The notes under the pieces are model-generated. The model was not told where the DNA came from. It saw only the letters and a program-made list of their open reading frames with translations, and made no database searches. Made by a program: the position numbers and the translations under genes. A DNA stretch of 64,000 nucleotides, taken from NCBI RefSeq assembly GCF_013364155.1, contig NZ_CP054916.1:3530501-3594500 (forward strand), in the 5' to 3' direction. Shown here piece by piece: positions 46,044-53,896 of this stretch; position 1 is the first letter of the stretch; every line of letters starts with the position of its first letter. The stretch is from Streptomyces sp. NA02950 (lineage in GTDB: Bacteria > Actinomycetota > Actinomycetes > Streptomycetales > Streptomycetaceae).

Positions 46044-47002
46044 GTCGTCTGCTCCTCAGCGTCGGGGGCTGCTTCCGCAACCGGTTCGGCCGGCTGTCCG
46101 TAGGCGACGGCGAGGCCGCGGATCACACCGCTGACCGCCGCCGGATCCTCGACCGGGGTCATATGGCCGAGCCCCGGCAGCTCGGTGAGGCCCACGCAGT
46201 GCGGCAGCCCGGCCACCAGGGCGTGGGCGTGCTCGGGCGGCGTGAGCCGGTCGGCGGTGCCGACGATCACGGCCGCGGGCATGGTGAGTTCGGCGATCCC
46301 CGCGTCGAGGTCCAGCTCCGCGAGGACATGGGCCCATTCGGCGCGCACGGTGCGGGGGCAGGCGTGCACGATCCGCGCGCACGCCTCCACCGCGGCGGGC
46401 CGCGCGCCGCGCCCCATCGTCACGTACCGCAGCACCCGCTTCCCGAGCGGGGTGACCGGGCCGAGCGGGGCGCGTGTGCCGAGCACCGCGCGCTGCACCC
46501 GGGTGCGCAGCCGCCCCGCGCGCAGCGGCACCACCCGGGCCCGCTCCACCAGCCGTCCGGCGCCGGTGCTGCACAGCACCACCGCGGCGGCGCGCTCGCG
46601 CAGTTGCGGACATCCGGCGGCGGCCAGCAGCGTCATCCCGCCCAGCGAATGGCCCACCACCACGGCACGGCGGCCCGGCGGCAGGGTCTGGTCCAGCACG
46701 GCCGCCAGGTCGTCGGCGAGCGCATGGGTGCTGTAGCCGCCGGGTCCCGGCGCCGGGCTGCGGCCGTGGCCGCGCTGGTCGTACACCACCACCCGGTGGT
46801 CGGTGGCGAGATGGCGCAGCACCGGTGCCCAGAAGGCGGTGGAGCAGGTCCAGCCATGGGCGAGGACCACGGCGGGGGCGTCCTCGGGGCCGTGCAGTTC
46901 GGCGTGGAGCCGGCTGCCGTCGGCCGAGACCACGGTCAGCTCGCGCACCGGGACGGGCGGGGCGTACGGGCCGGAGGCGAGGGCCGCGGACCGCCGGCTC
47001 AC
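46040..47002 (-). CDS. alpha/beta hydrolase
   Basis: A 320-residue hydrolase. The oxyanion segment LAHGWTCSTAFW, the nucleophile elbow VVGHSLGGM, an acid in VIVGTADRLTPP and the catalytic His in GLGHMTPVEDP are all present. GTG at 47002 overlaps the monooxygenase stop codon (GTGA), so the pair are co-translated. A plausible role is hydrolysis of an ester or lactone made by the upstream Baeyer-Villiger-type enzyme; that link is inferred. Confidence 0.9.
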   Translation of the reverse strand: MSRRSAALASGPYAPPVPVRELTVVSADGSRLHAELHGPEDAPAVVLAHGWTCSTAFWAPVLRHLATDHRVVVYDQRGHGRSPAPGPGGYSTHALADDLAAVLDQTLPPGRRAVVVGHSLGGMTLLAAAGCPQLRERAAAVVLCSTGAGRLVERARVVPLRAGRLRTRVQRAVLGTRAPLGPVTPLGKRVLRYVTMGRGARPAAVEACARIVHACPRTVRAEWAHVLAELDLDAGIAELTMPAAVIVGTADRLTPPEHAHALVAGLPHCVGLTELPGLGHMTPVEDPAAVSGVIRGLAVAYGQPAEPVAEAAPDAEEQTT

Positions 47003-48525
47003 CGGGATCCCCGCCCCGCGCCGGCGGTGGATACGGTGGCCTTGGCGGGCGCCGCGGCGGGACGCAGCACCGTGTACTCGGAGAGGTCCACCCGGCGGGT
47101 GATCCTCTTGAACTCGCCGGTGGTCCCCGGCCACAGGGTGGTGTTGCGCCCGTGGTCCAGATACCAGCTGTCGCAGCCGGAGTTCCAGACGGTGCGTTCC
47201 ATCCGCCGCTGGATCATGTCGTTGTAGGCGCGCACCGCCGACGGCCGGGCGTCCAGCGCGACCTTGCCGCCCAGGACGTCCAACTGCCGCAGATAGTCGG
47301 CCATGTAGTTCAGCTGGGCCTCGATCATCAGGATCATCGAGCTGTTCCCGAGCCCGGTGTTGGGCCCGATGATGGTCAGGAAGTTGGGGAACCCGGCCGC
47401 GCTGCCGCCGCGCAGCGCCTCCATCCCGCCCTTCCACTCCTCCGCGAGCGTGGTGCCGCGTGCCCCGGTCACCCGGCGGGCGATGGGGATGTCCGTGACA
47501 TGGAAGCCGGTACCGAAGATGATCGCGTCGACATCGGTCTCGGTGCCGTCGGAGGCCACCAGGGTCGAACCGCGCACCTCGCTCAGCCCGGCGGCGACCA
47601 CGTCCACATGCGGCCGGGTCAGCGCCGGGTAGTAGTCGTTGGAGAGCAGGATGCGCTTGCAGCCGATGCGGTAGTCGGGGGTGAGCACGGCGCGCAGCCC
47701 CGGGTCCTTGACCGCGCGCTTCATATGCGCGGCGGCCATCCGCTCGATCAGCCCCAGTTCGTTCGGCCGCTTGGTGAATGCGCCGACCTGGAGCTCCCGC
47801 AGCCCCCACAGCACCCCGCGGCGCAGAGCGCGGCTGGCCGGGACCTTGCCGTGCAGCCAGCGCTCGACACCACTGATCCGGCGGTCCATCCGGGGCAGCA
47901 CCCAGGGCGGGGTGCGCTGGAAGAGGGTGAGCCGGCCCACCTCCTCCTCGATGGCGGGGACGATCTGGATGGCCGAGGCACCGGTGCCCACCATCGCCAC
48001 CCGCTTGCCGCGCAGCGCGAAGCTGTGGTCCCAGCGGGCGGAGTGGAAGACCTTGCCGGGGAAGCCGTCGAGACCAGGGATGTCCGGGATCTGCGGATCG
48101 GACAGCGGCCCGGTGGCGCTGACCACCACATCGGCGGTCAGGGTGCCGCGTACGGTCTCGACCTCCCAGTGCAGCGCGGCGGCGTCCCAGCGCAGGGAGC
48201 GCACCTCGGCGCCGAAGCGCAGATGCGGGCGCAGCCCGAAGGTGTCGGTGACGCGCTCCAGATAGGCGCGGATATGCGGCTGTCCGGAGAAGTTGCGCGG
48301 CCAGTCGGGGTTGGGCGCGAAGGAGAAGGAGTAGAGGTGGGACGGGACATCGCAGGCGCAGCCCGGATAGCTGTTGTCGCGCCAGGTCCCGCCGACGGCG
48401 TCCGCCCGTTCCAGGACCACGAAGTCGGTGATGCCCGCGCGGCGCAGCCGTACGGCCGCCCCCAGCCCGCCGAATCCGGATCCGATCACCGCCACCCGTA
48501 CGTGCTCACGCGTCAGCCCAGCCAT
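46999..48525 (-). CDS. FAD-dependent Baeyer-Villiger-type monooxygenase
   Basis: 508 residues. The FAD motif is GSGFGGLGAA (about 13-22), the NADPH motif GTGASAIQIVP near 190, and the BVMO fingerprint F-x-G-x3-H-x3-W-[PD] is seen as FPGKVFHSARWD. The NSYPGCACDVPSH loop is typical of ketone/steroid BVMOs and MymA-like enzymes. ATG at 48525 has GGGAGG 4-9 nt upstream. It is the first gene of an operon with hydrolase and SDR genes, divergent from a MerR regulator. Confidence 0.92.
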   Translation of the reverse strand: MAGLTREHVRVAVIGSGFGGLGAAVRLRRAGITDFVVLERADAVGGTWRDNSYPGCACDVPSHLYSFSFAPNPDWPRNFSGQPHIRAYLERVTDTFGLRPHLRFGAEVRSLRWDAAALHWEVETVRGTLTADVVVSATGPLSDPQIPDIPGLDGFPGKVFHSARWDHSFALRGKRVAMVGTGASAIQIVPAIEEEVGRLTLFQRTPPWVLPRMDRRISGVERWLHGKVPASRALRRGVLWGLRELQVGAFTKRPNELGLIERMAAAHMKRAVKDPGLRAVLTPDYRIGCKRILLSNDYYPALTRPHVDVVAAGLSEVRGSTLVASDGTETDVDAIIFGTGFHVTDIPIARRVTGARGTTLAEEWKGGMEALRGGSAAGFPNFLTIIGPNTGLGNSSMILMIEAQLNYMADYLRQLDVLGGKVALDARPSAVRAYNDMIQRRMERTVWNSGCDSWYLDHGRNTTLWPGTTGEFKRITRRVDLSEYTVLRPAAAPAKATVSTAGAGRGSR

Positions 48526-48597
48526 GCCGCCGCCCTCCCGCAACGCTCGAAACCGCGCCAGCAATCACTGGCACGATGGGAGCGTAAGGCAGCGACG

Positions 48598-48609
48598 TAC
48601 CGAGCGGTA
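48598..48609. promoter_or_regulatory. candidate MerR operator (TACCG-AG-CGGTA)
   Basis: A 12-bp palindrome with 5-bp arms, perfect apart from the central AG, in the 147-bp gap between the monooxygenase and MerR genes. A TACGCT on the minus strand just beyond it could be the monooxygenase -10. MerR proteins bind such short palindromes. Confidence 0.5.
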
Positions 48610-48672
48610 GGGGCTGGGACAGAGGAAGTTACCGGCGGTCGCACCCCATCGGTCGCCGCATAGGCTGCACCT

Positions 48673-49524
48673 GTGGCGACGAGCGGAGCGAACGAGGTGA
48701 CCGAGTACCGCATGGCGGAACTGGCCGACAAGGCCGGTATCACCGTGCGCACCCTGCGCTTCTACCGGGAGCGCAAACTCATCCCACCACCCCGCCGGGA
48801 AGGCCGTATCGCCTGGTACAACGACCACCATCTGGCCCGGCTGCGGACGATCGGGGCGCTGCTGGAGCGCGGTCACACCCTGGGCGGGATAGCGGAGTTG
48901 ATCACCGCCTTTGAGAGCGGCCGCCGGGACGTGGGCGAACTGCTCGGCCTTGACGGCATGCCGACCTGGTCCGAGGAGACCCCGGTCCGGCTCACCCCCG
49001 AGGCGCTCGCCGACTACTTCGAGGGCGAGGTCACCCCGGAGAACCTCAGCGCCTCACTCGACATCGGCTATCTCAGGGTCGACGGCGACGAGATCGTGCA
49101 CATCAGCAGACGGCTGCTGGACGCCTCGCACACCCTCGTCGAGCGGGGTGTGCCCCTGGCGGCGGTGCTGGCCGCCGGACGGGAACTGCGCGCACAGGTG
49201 GACGCGATCGCCGAGACCTTCACCGGCCTGCTGTGCACCCACGTACTGGCCGACCACATGGCGGAGGCCACGGACGGGCAGGGGCCGGACGCGGAGTACA
49301 CCGCCCGGATCAGCGAGACGGTGGAGCGGCTGCGGCCGCTGGCCAAGGCCGTGGTGGACGCGGAGCTGTCGATGGCCATGGACCGCCGGATGCGGGAGGG
49401 CATCGAGGCGTGGCTGCGTGAACGGTCCGAGGGCGGAGCCGGGACCGAGGGCCCGGCCCGGGACGGGGACGGCGACGGGACCGGGGCCGGGGGTTCGGCC
49501 CGGGACGGGGCCCCGGGTCAGTGA
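48673..49524 (+). CDS. MerR-family regulator
   Basis: 283 residues. The N-terminal MerR winged helix (about 12-80) reads MAELADKAGITVRTLRFYRE and IAWYNDHHLARL. It continues into a dimer helix and a ligand domain with an acidic/Gly tail. No metal-binding Cys is evident, so it senses an organic ligand. GTG at 48673 is exactly 7 nt after the -10 TAGGCT (48661-48666): leaderless. It is divergent from the BVMO operon it probably controls. Its 3' end overlaps the displaced end of xth. Confidence 0.9.
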   Translation: MATSGANEVTEYRMAELADKAGITVRTLRFYRERKLIPPPRREGRIAWYNDHHLARLRTIGALLERGHTLGGIAELITAFESGRRDVGELLGLDGMPTWSEETPVRLTPEALADYFEGEVTPENLSASLDIGYLRVDGDEIVHISRRLLDASHTLVERGVPLAAVLAAGRELRAQVDAIAETFTGLLCTHVLADHMAEATDGQGPDAEYTARISETVERLRPLAKAVVDAELSMAMDRRMREGIEAWLRERSEGGAGTEGPARDGDGDGTGAGGSARDGAPGQ

Positions 49525-49654
49525 GCCGCGCCGTAGGTCACGGTCACCGGCGCGTGGTCGCTCCACCGCTGGTCGTACGCGGCCGCGCGCTCCACATCCG
49601 CCTTCAGCGCGCGCCCGGCCAGCCCAGCCGTCGGCGATCTGGTAGTCGATGCGC
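49518..49654 (-). pseudogene. displaced native 3' end of xth
   Basis: The minus strand reads RIDYQIA, then after a one-base insertion GLAGRALKADVERAAAYDQ and RWSDHAPVTVTYGAAH to a stop. This matches the end of the intact exodeoxyribonuclease III at 58899-59696 (RIDLVCTTPGIAERAVKAYV, RWSDHAPVTVVFNR). It begins exactly at the left attachment core. It is the original chromosomal C-terminus, cut off by the integrated element, and the frameshift shows it is no longer selected. Confidence 0.85.
49645..49654 (+). other. left attachment site core (attL)
   Basis: GTCGATGCGC, shared with 59019-59028. To its left is the displaced xth end; to its right the element begins (AGGCCGATCGATACAG). On the minus strand the core encodes part of the conserved R-I-D of ExoIII. 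Confidence 0.78.
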
Positions 49655-49690
49655 AGGCCGATCGATACAGATCCCAGTACGCTCCCCGAC

Positions 49691-51277
49691 ATGACGAACC
49701 AACTGCGGGCGCTGAGCGCCATCCGACTGTCCGTCAGGACGGATGAAACGACGTCACCAGGCCGTCAGCGTGCCGCCAACTCCAACGAGGCCGCGCGCCG
49801 TGGCGCTGTCGTCGTCGGTGAAGCGGAGGATCTGGACGTCTCAGCGACGAAGACGACGCCCTTCAACCGGCCGGAGCTGGGCGCCTGGCTGGCCCGCCCA
49901 GACGAGTTCGACATGATCATCTGGTGGCGCATGGACCGCGCAGTCCGATCCATGGCGGACATGGCGGAGCTGGGCCGCTGGGCGAAGGACCACGGAAAGC
50001 TCCTGGTGTTCGCTGAAGGTCCGGGAGGCGCACCGCTAGAGCTGGACATGCGGACCGTGTCACCCGTGTCAGAGCTCATCATGATGATGCTGGCCTTCAG
50101 TGCACAGATGGAGGCCCTGGCCATCAAGGAGCGCGTGACCGGCGCCATGGCTGCTCTCCGTACACAAGGCCGATACTCCGGCGGCCTGGTCCCGTACGGG
50201 TACGGGAAGGTGAAGAACCCTGATGGCGAAGGCTTCAAGTTGGCTCCCGACCCGGAGGCCGTGAAAGTCCTGTCCGGCATCATCCGGGACGTCCTGGAGG
50301 GACAGTCCCTGACCGCCGTCGCCATGGCGCTGAACGAGAACGGCGTACCCGTACCCAGGGACTACCAGGCCATCAAGGCAGGCCGCGAGCCAGGCGGGAC
50401 AAGGCGAGGCAACGAGATCGAACGCTTCCGCTGGACAGCGGGGACCATGTCGAAGGTCCTCCGCTCCCCTGCCCTGATGGGATACCGCATCCACCAGGGG
50501 AAACCCGTCAGCGACCGCGACGGAAACCCGGTCCTGATCGGGGAGCCTGTCCTGACGCGGGAGGAGTTCGAGACCCTCCAGGACCATCTCTCCACTCTGA
50601 CGCCCCAGAAGAACCGCACCCGCAAGGACACCCGGGCCATGCTCCTGGGCGTCGCGAAGTGCCGTGGTTGCGGCGGGAACCTGTACCTCTCGAAGCGGGC
50701 CGGAGGCAGCGATTACAACTGCCGCGCGACGGCCCGGGGCGAACGCTGCCAGGCCCCCGCCGGCATCCGCGCTGACTGGCTGGAGAAGTACGTGGAGGAG
50801 GAGTTCCTGGCCCGCCTTGGACACTTCCAGATGACGAAGGTCATCACGCACAAGGGGTACGACCCGACCCCGGAACTCCGAGAAGTAGAGGAGGAGTTGA
50901 GGGCGCTCTACGCGGAGAAGGAGAGCCGCAAGTCCCGGACTGGCCGGATGATCTGGCAAGAGGAGGTAGACGCCCTGGAGCGGCGCGCGGAGTCCCTGGA
51001 GGCGACACCCCGGACAGAGGCCCGTACAGAGGTGGTGGAGACAGGCGAGACGTACGCCAGCTTCTGGACTCGGCATGACGCCGCTGGCCGCCGCCAGCTC
51101 CTCCTAGACGCTGGCGCACGCGTGACCGTGGCGAAGGGCCGTTCAGGCGGAGGGGCTGAGCGGCTGAAGGGCCCGGCCCCAGAGCGGCTGGCGTTCACGA
51201 TCGGGGCTCACGACGACCCGGAAGCTGCGGCACTCGAAGCCGTGGAAGAGGAGGAGCGCGCTTCCCGTCTCGGCTGA
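49691..51277 (+). CDS. large serine recombinase/integrase
   Basis: 528 residues. The N-terminal resolvase domain has the catalytic Ser in ALSAIRLSVRTDETTSPGRQ and the Arg-rich helix (MDRAVRSMADMAELG). The recombinase domain follows (GLVPYGYGKV ... MSKVLRSPALMGYRI). A zinc-ribbon domain holds CRGCGGNLYLSKRAGGSDYNC and a further Cys in GERCQA. A coiled coil (EVEEELRALYAEKESRKS) comes next. ATG at 49691 follows TACGCT (49678-49683) by 7 nt, so it is probably leaderless; an ATG inside the att core (49649) would add 14 residues. It catalyses attP x attB integration. Confidence 0.95.
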   Translation: MTNQLRALSAIRLSVRTDETTSPGRQRAANSNEAARRGAVVVGEAEDLDVSATKTTPFNRPELGAWLARPDEFDMIIWWRMDRAVRSMADMAELGRWAKDHGKLLVFAEGPGGAPLELDMRTVSPVSELIMMMLAFSAQMEALAIKERVTGAMAALRTQGRYSGGLVPYGYGKVKNPDGEGFKLAPDPEAVKVLSGIIRDVLEGQSLTAVAMALNENGVPVPRDYQAIKAGREPGGTRRGNEIERFRWTAGTMSKVLRSPALMGYRIHQGKPVSDRDGNPVLIGEPVLTREEFETLQDHLSTLTPQKNRTRKDTRAMLLGVAKCRGCGGNLYLSKRAGGSDYNCRATARGERCQAPAGIRADWLEKYVEEEFLARLGHFQMTKVITHKGYDPTPELREVEEELRALYAEKESRKSRTGRMIWQEEVDALERRAESLEATPRTEARTEVVETGETYASFWTRHDAAGRRQLLLDAGARVTVAKGRSGGGAERLKGPAPERLAFTIGAHDDPEAAALEAVEEEERASRLG

Positions 51278-51622
51278 GCCGACGCGCTCCAGCGCCAGGC
51301 AACCCTCCTTTGGGGCCAGATCCTGGGCGGCCAGGACACGCCCCGTCTCCGCGAACGCGTGATGCGCCTGGAGGCCGCCCAGGCCGCGCTCCTATGGGGA
51401 GGCACCCCAGATGCTGGCCGCATGCGGATCGTGCGGCCGAGCGCCGGAGGCGTTGCCCGCCGCGTGAAGGAGGCACGGCGGAGGAGTGACTGGGGTCGGC
51501 CCGATGGGGTCGGCCCCCTTCGCTGTGTCGTGAGCCACGGCGGAGGAGGGCGGACCGCCTTTGGTGTGTCAGCCACCCAGACTTTAGAAGGCCCTGACCT
51601 GCATAGTTCTTATATTTTTTGA
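51278..51622 (+). other. in-frame coding-like extension after the integrase stop
   Basis: Past the TGA at 51275-51277 the same frame stays open to 51620-51622 and has good codon bias at first: ADALQRQATLLWGQILGGQD, then RLERV-like helices (RLRERVMRLEAAQAALLWGG). The only start codons are GTG/ATG at 51359/51362, with no ribosome site. It may be a lost integrase C-terminal extension or a small ORF. Repeats of QATLLWG and QAALLWG hint at a short helical duplication. Confidence 0.4.
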
Positions 51623-51665
51623 AGGTGACATCTAACAAATAACTCCTATAGAGCTTTCTGTTTTG
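51597..51665. promoter_or_regulatory. AT-rich island in the element
   Basis: About 70 bp with TTATATTTTTTGAAGG and AACAAATAACTCCTATAGAG, by far the most AT-rich stretch in the window. It contains TATAGA and TTGAAG hexamers but at a poor spacing (22 nt). It could be a promoter, an excisionase or host-factor site, or a replication/packaging site. Confidence 0.5.
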
Positions 51666-51820
51666 GGGCTTAGCCCAGTAGGTGTTTCAACCAGGACCGA
51701 TAACGAACAGCGCCCAGAGGCCCGCCCTCTCCGCTGGCCCCGCGCCAGCCTCCCCGCCAGCCGCCCGCCTTCCCCCGCGTCGCCTGCCTCCGCTGTCTGG
51801 CCCGCTGCCCTGGCCCGCGT

Positions 51821-52066
51821 ATGACGTTCACGACCGCTGACCCCACCAGAGGCCCAGGAAGGGCCCCAGGCACCCGCCTGACGACCTCTGGGCCGCTCCT
51901 GGACCCCAGGCCCCAGGCGGCCCTCCAGGCCCTCACGGGGGCGCTCAGAGCCGTTTGTGACCTGGGGGACGTCCTCTCCGGCCAGGACTGGGAGCCACTC
52001 CGCGCGGCCTCTCCCGCTGTCTCCCAGGTGTTACCGGCGGCAGGGGACATCCTCCCCGGACAGTAG
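51821..52066 (+). CDS. possible small protein
   Basis: An 81-residue ORF with amphipathic helix-like sequence (PQAALQALTGALRAVCDLGDVLSGQDWEPLR cut short by a Pro/Gly end). No ribosome-binding site is seen before the ATG. It is weakly supported and unlike known families. Its end overlaps the first copy of the 45-bp repeat. Confidence 0.3.
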   Translation: MTFTTADPTRGPGRAPGTRLTTSGPLLDPRPQAALQALTGALRAVCDLGDVLSGQDWEPLRAASPAVSQVLPAAGDILPGQ

Positions 52067-52136
52067 TAGAGGCCGCTTCGGTGCCCTTCTCACATCCTCA
52101 CCGGACAGTAGAGAAGGACGCTACGGCGCCCCTCCT
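52047..52136 (+). repeat. two imperfect direct repeats, 45-bp period
   Basis: ACATCCTCCCCGGACAGTAG (from 52047) and ACATCCTCACCGGACAGTAG (from 52092) begin two matching units. Likeness continues through AGAGGCCGCTTCGG against AAGGACGCTACGG and a final CCCTTC/CCCCTCC. Both include CGGACA, the hexamer that is dense at 55889-56207. Confidence 0.7.
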
Positions 52137-52452
52137 CCGCGACCGCCTGTCAGGCATCGGGTCGCCGCTTGATCTTGGGCTGTCCAGCCCGCTCCGCCCT
52201 ACCTGACAGGGGACGTGACGCGGACCGGGCGGCCCATTTCTGCTTCCTGGGGTCGCACCCAGGGAGGCCATCGATGGGGTCGATGGTGACGCCTCGCAGC
52301 GTCCACGCCCTGGCCGGGCAGGTACCTGGCCAGGGCCCCCAACTTCTCCAGCGCCACGACACCGCCACGTCGTCGTGAGCCGCTGACCTTCAACCAGCCG
52401 CGCGTCTCGGCTTCCCTCAGACGCAATCCAGGCCCGGCCGTCATGCCGGTGT

Positions 52453-52488
52453 CTCAGCGCTCCGGACTGTGGCGGTTCCGGCGCTGAG
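52453..52488 (+). terminator. hairpin before the zinc-finger gene
   Basis: CTCAGCGC pairs with GCGCTGAG and CGGA with TCCG across a small bulge; loop about 10 nt. It lies 62 bp before the ATG at 52551, and is either a terminator for upstream transcription or a leader structure. Confidence 0.55.
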
Positions 52489-52550
52489 GCATCGACATGA
52501 CCGCCGGGCCTTTTGCGTTCAACTCACCGCCACACACAGGAGTTCACGAC

Positions 52551-53042
52551 ATGCGCAACGACCACCACGACGACTTCGACGGGACCTGTCAGGCCCCCGG
52601 CTGTACGAGCGAGATCCCCCAGCCTGAAGGCCGTCCCCGCCGACGGACCTACTCCGGCGAGAAGAGCCCCGGTACCGACGCACGCACGAACCGCGACCAG
52701 CGCCGGACTTGCTCCGCGAAGTGCCGCACCGCCCTGTCCCGGTCCCGCCGTGAGAAGCCTCGTTCCCTGGCGACGTGCCGACTCTGCGGCCAGCCGTTCC
52801 TCCAGCGCGGTCGTGGCCGCCGCACGACATGCCCCTACGACGACGCCGACAGCTTCTGTCAGGAGCTTCAGGACGACGCGGAGGACGCAGAATCCCGCCT
52901 GAAGGCGACCCGCGTTGAAGCCATCTGCCAGGGCCCTGACTGCGAGGAGCCCGTTCCCTACTCGGGCCGTGGCCGCCCCTCGAAGTTCCACTCCGCTGCC
53001 TGCCGTACCCGCTCGTACCGCTCGACCCAGAAGGGGGCCTGA
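52551..53042 (+). CDS. triple zinc-finger protein of the element
   Basis: 163 residues with three Cys-rich modules: C13-x4-C18 ... C54-S-A-K-C58-R-T; C76-x2-C79 ... C94 ... C103; and C126-x4-C131 ... H147-S-A-A-C151-R-T. Modules 1 and 3 are clearly related (both have PYSG/TYSG then S-A-x-C-R-T) and look like an internal duplication of a treble-clef finger. Basic linkers suggest nucleic-acid binding. ATG follows GGAG by 8 nt. The next gene starts 2 nt after its stop. Function unknown; a replication, packaging or regulatory role is guesswork. Confidence 0.82.
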   Translation: MRNDHHDDFDGTCQAPGCTSEIPQPEGRPRRRTYSGEKSPGTDARTNRDQRRTCSAKCRTALSRSRREKPRSLATCRLCGQPFLQRGRGRRTTCPYDDADSFCQELQDDAEDAESRLKATRVEAICQGPDCEEPVPYSGRGRPSKFHSAACRTRSYRSTQKGA

Positions 53043-53044
53043 CG

Positions 53045-53548
53045 ATGAACGCCAACATCCTGACCACCATCGTGAACGACCTGACCGCCACTGGCTGGCA
53101 CGCCCTTGACAGTCGCGAGACTGACAAGACTGCCCCCATCGTCAAGGCCCTCCAGCGGCACCGCGTCAGGGCGAACGACAGCGCCGTCCTGGCCGTCCGT
53201 CACGCCTTGTGGGAGCGACGCCAGGAGCTGAAGGCGGAGCCTGCCGCCCCCGCCGTTGACGACCTGGGCCTTCCCGTACCGACGGCGGAGGAACTGGCCG
53301 ACGAAGCGGCCTACGTCGTGGACGTGTTCTTCATGCTCTCCCTGACGTTCGCCCCTGACGCGCCCTGGGTCTTCGACAACGACGACGTGAACTGTTCCGC
53401 CGTCCCTCGGGACATCCGCCAGACCGCCTTCCGCGCGGGCATGACCGTGGCCGCCGCGCACGGCGTGCCGGACCACCCGCCCACGATGAGGCAGGTCGTC
53501 AACGCCCTGATCAAGCGCATGAACCAAGACGGCCGCATCGGCCGCTGA
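53045..53548 (+). CDS. element protein of unknown function
   Basis: A 167-residue, mostly helical, acidic protein starting 2 nt after the zinc-finger gene and so co-translated with it. Sequence such as TAPIVKALQRHRVRANDSAVLAV and PPTMRQVVNALIKRMNQDGRIGR suggests a compact alpha-helical fold. No motif recognised. Confidence 0.78.
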   Translation: MNANILTTIVNDLTATGWHALDSRETDKTAPIVKALQRHRVRANDSAVLAVRHALWERRQELKAEPAAPAVDDLGLPVPTAEELADEAAYVVDVFFMLSLTFAPDAPWVFDNDDVNCSAVPRDIRQTAFRAGMTVAAAHGVPDHPPTMRQVVNALIKRMNQDGRIGR

Positions 53549-53641
53549 CGCTCCCCTGGTCCGTCCCTCCGTGGGGCGGGCCTTCAGGGGTGCCAGGCGC
53601 CTCAACTGGGGCGCCTCCCTGCGCTTCCGAAGGAACACACC

Positions 53642-53896
53642 TTGAACGCCTCCCCTTCCCCTGCCGACATACCGCCCCGCACTCCTTCGCCGGACGCCCT
53701 CCAGCGCCAGACGATCCGCGATCTGATCACGGGCACGGCCCTGAAGCTATCCGCCTCCGCCGACATCGACCTGGACGGCCTGGAGGTCCTGGCCAAGTTG
53801 CTGGACGCCCAGACGCGGGCCCAGGAGGCGAGCGTTCGCCGCTGGCAGCACCTGGACGCGAAGAAGCGCCAGGAGGCCAGCCAGTGCCCGCGCTGA
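53642..53896 (+). CDS. small helical element protein (TTG start)
   Basis: 84 residues from TTG, with AAGGA about 8 nt upstream; no ATG or GTG fits. The body, QRQTIRDLITGTALKLSASADIDLDGLEVLAKLLDAQTRAQEA, is helical and could dimerise as a coiled coil. It overlaps the next ORF by 13 bp, showing coupling. Function unknown. Confidence 0.72.
   Translation: MNASPSPADIPPRTPSPDALQRQTIRDLITGTALKLSASADIDLDGLEVLAKLLDAQTRAQEASVRRWQHLDAKKRQEASQCPR

Larger units (their letters stand above)
51666..52550. other. gene-poor segment of the element
   Basis: Several short frames open here on both strands, but none combines a ribosome site with clear bias. The best are an 81-residue plus-strand ORF (51821-52066) and a minus-strand stretch around 52150-52444 whose likely reading jumps between two frames (ETRGWLKVSGSRRRGG, then RGVTIDPIDGLPGCDPRKQK), suggesting a decayed gene. 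It also holds a 45-bp-period imperfect repeat (52047-52136) and a hairpin (52453-52488). Confidence 0.5.

Noticed and set aside
46040..47809. One 589-residue protein including the hydrolase
   Set aside because: The first half is a shadow of the monooxygenase; the hydrolase domain begins at the GTG overlapping the monooxygenase stop.
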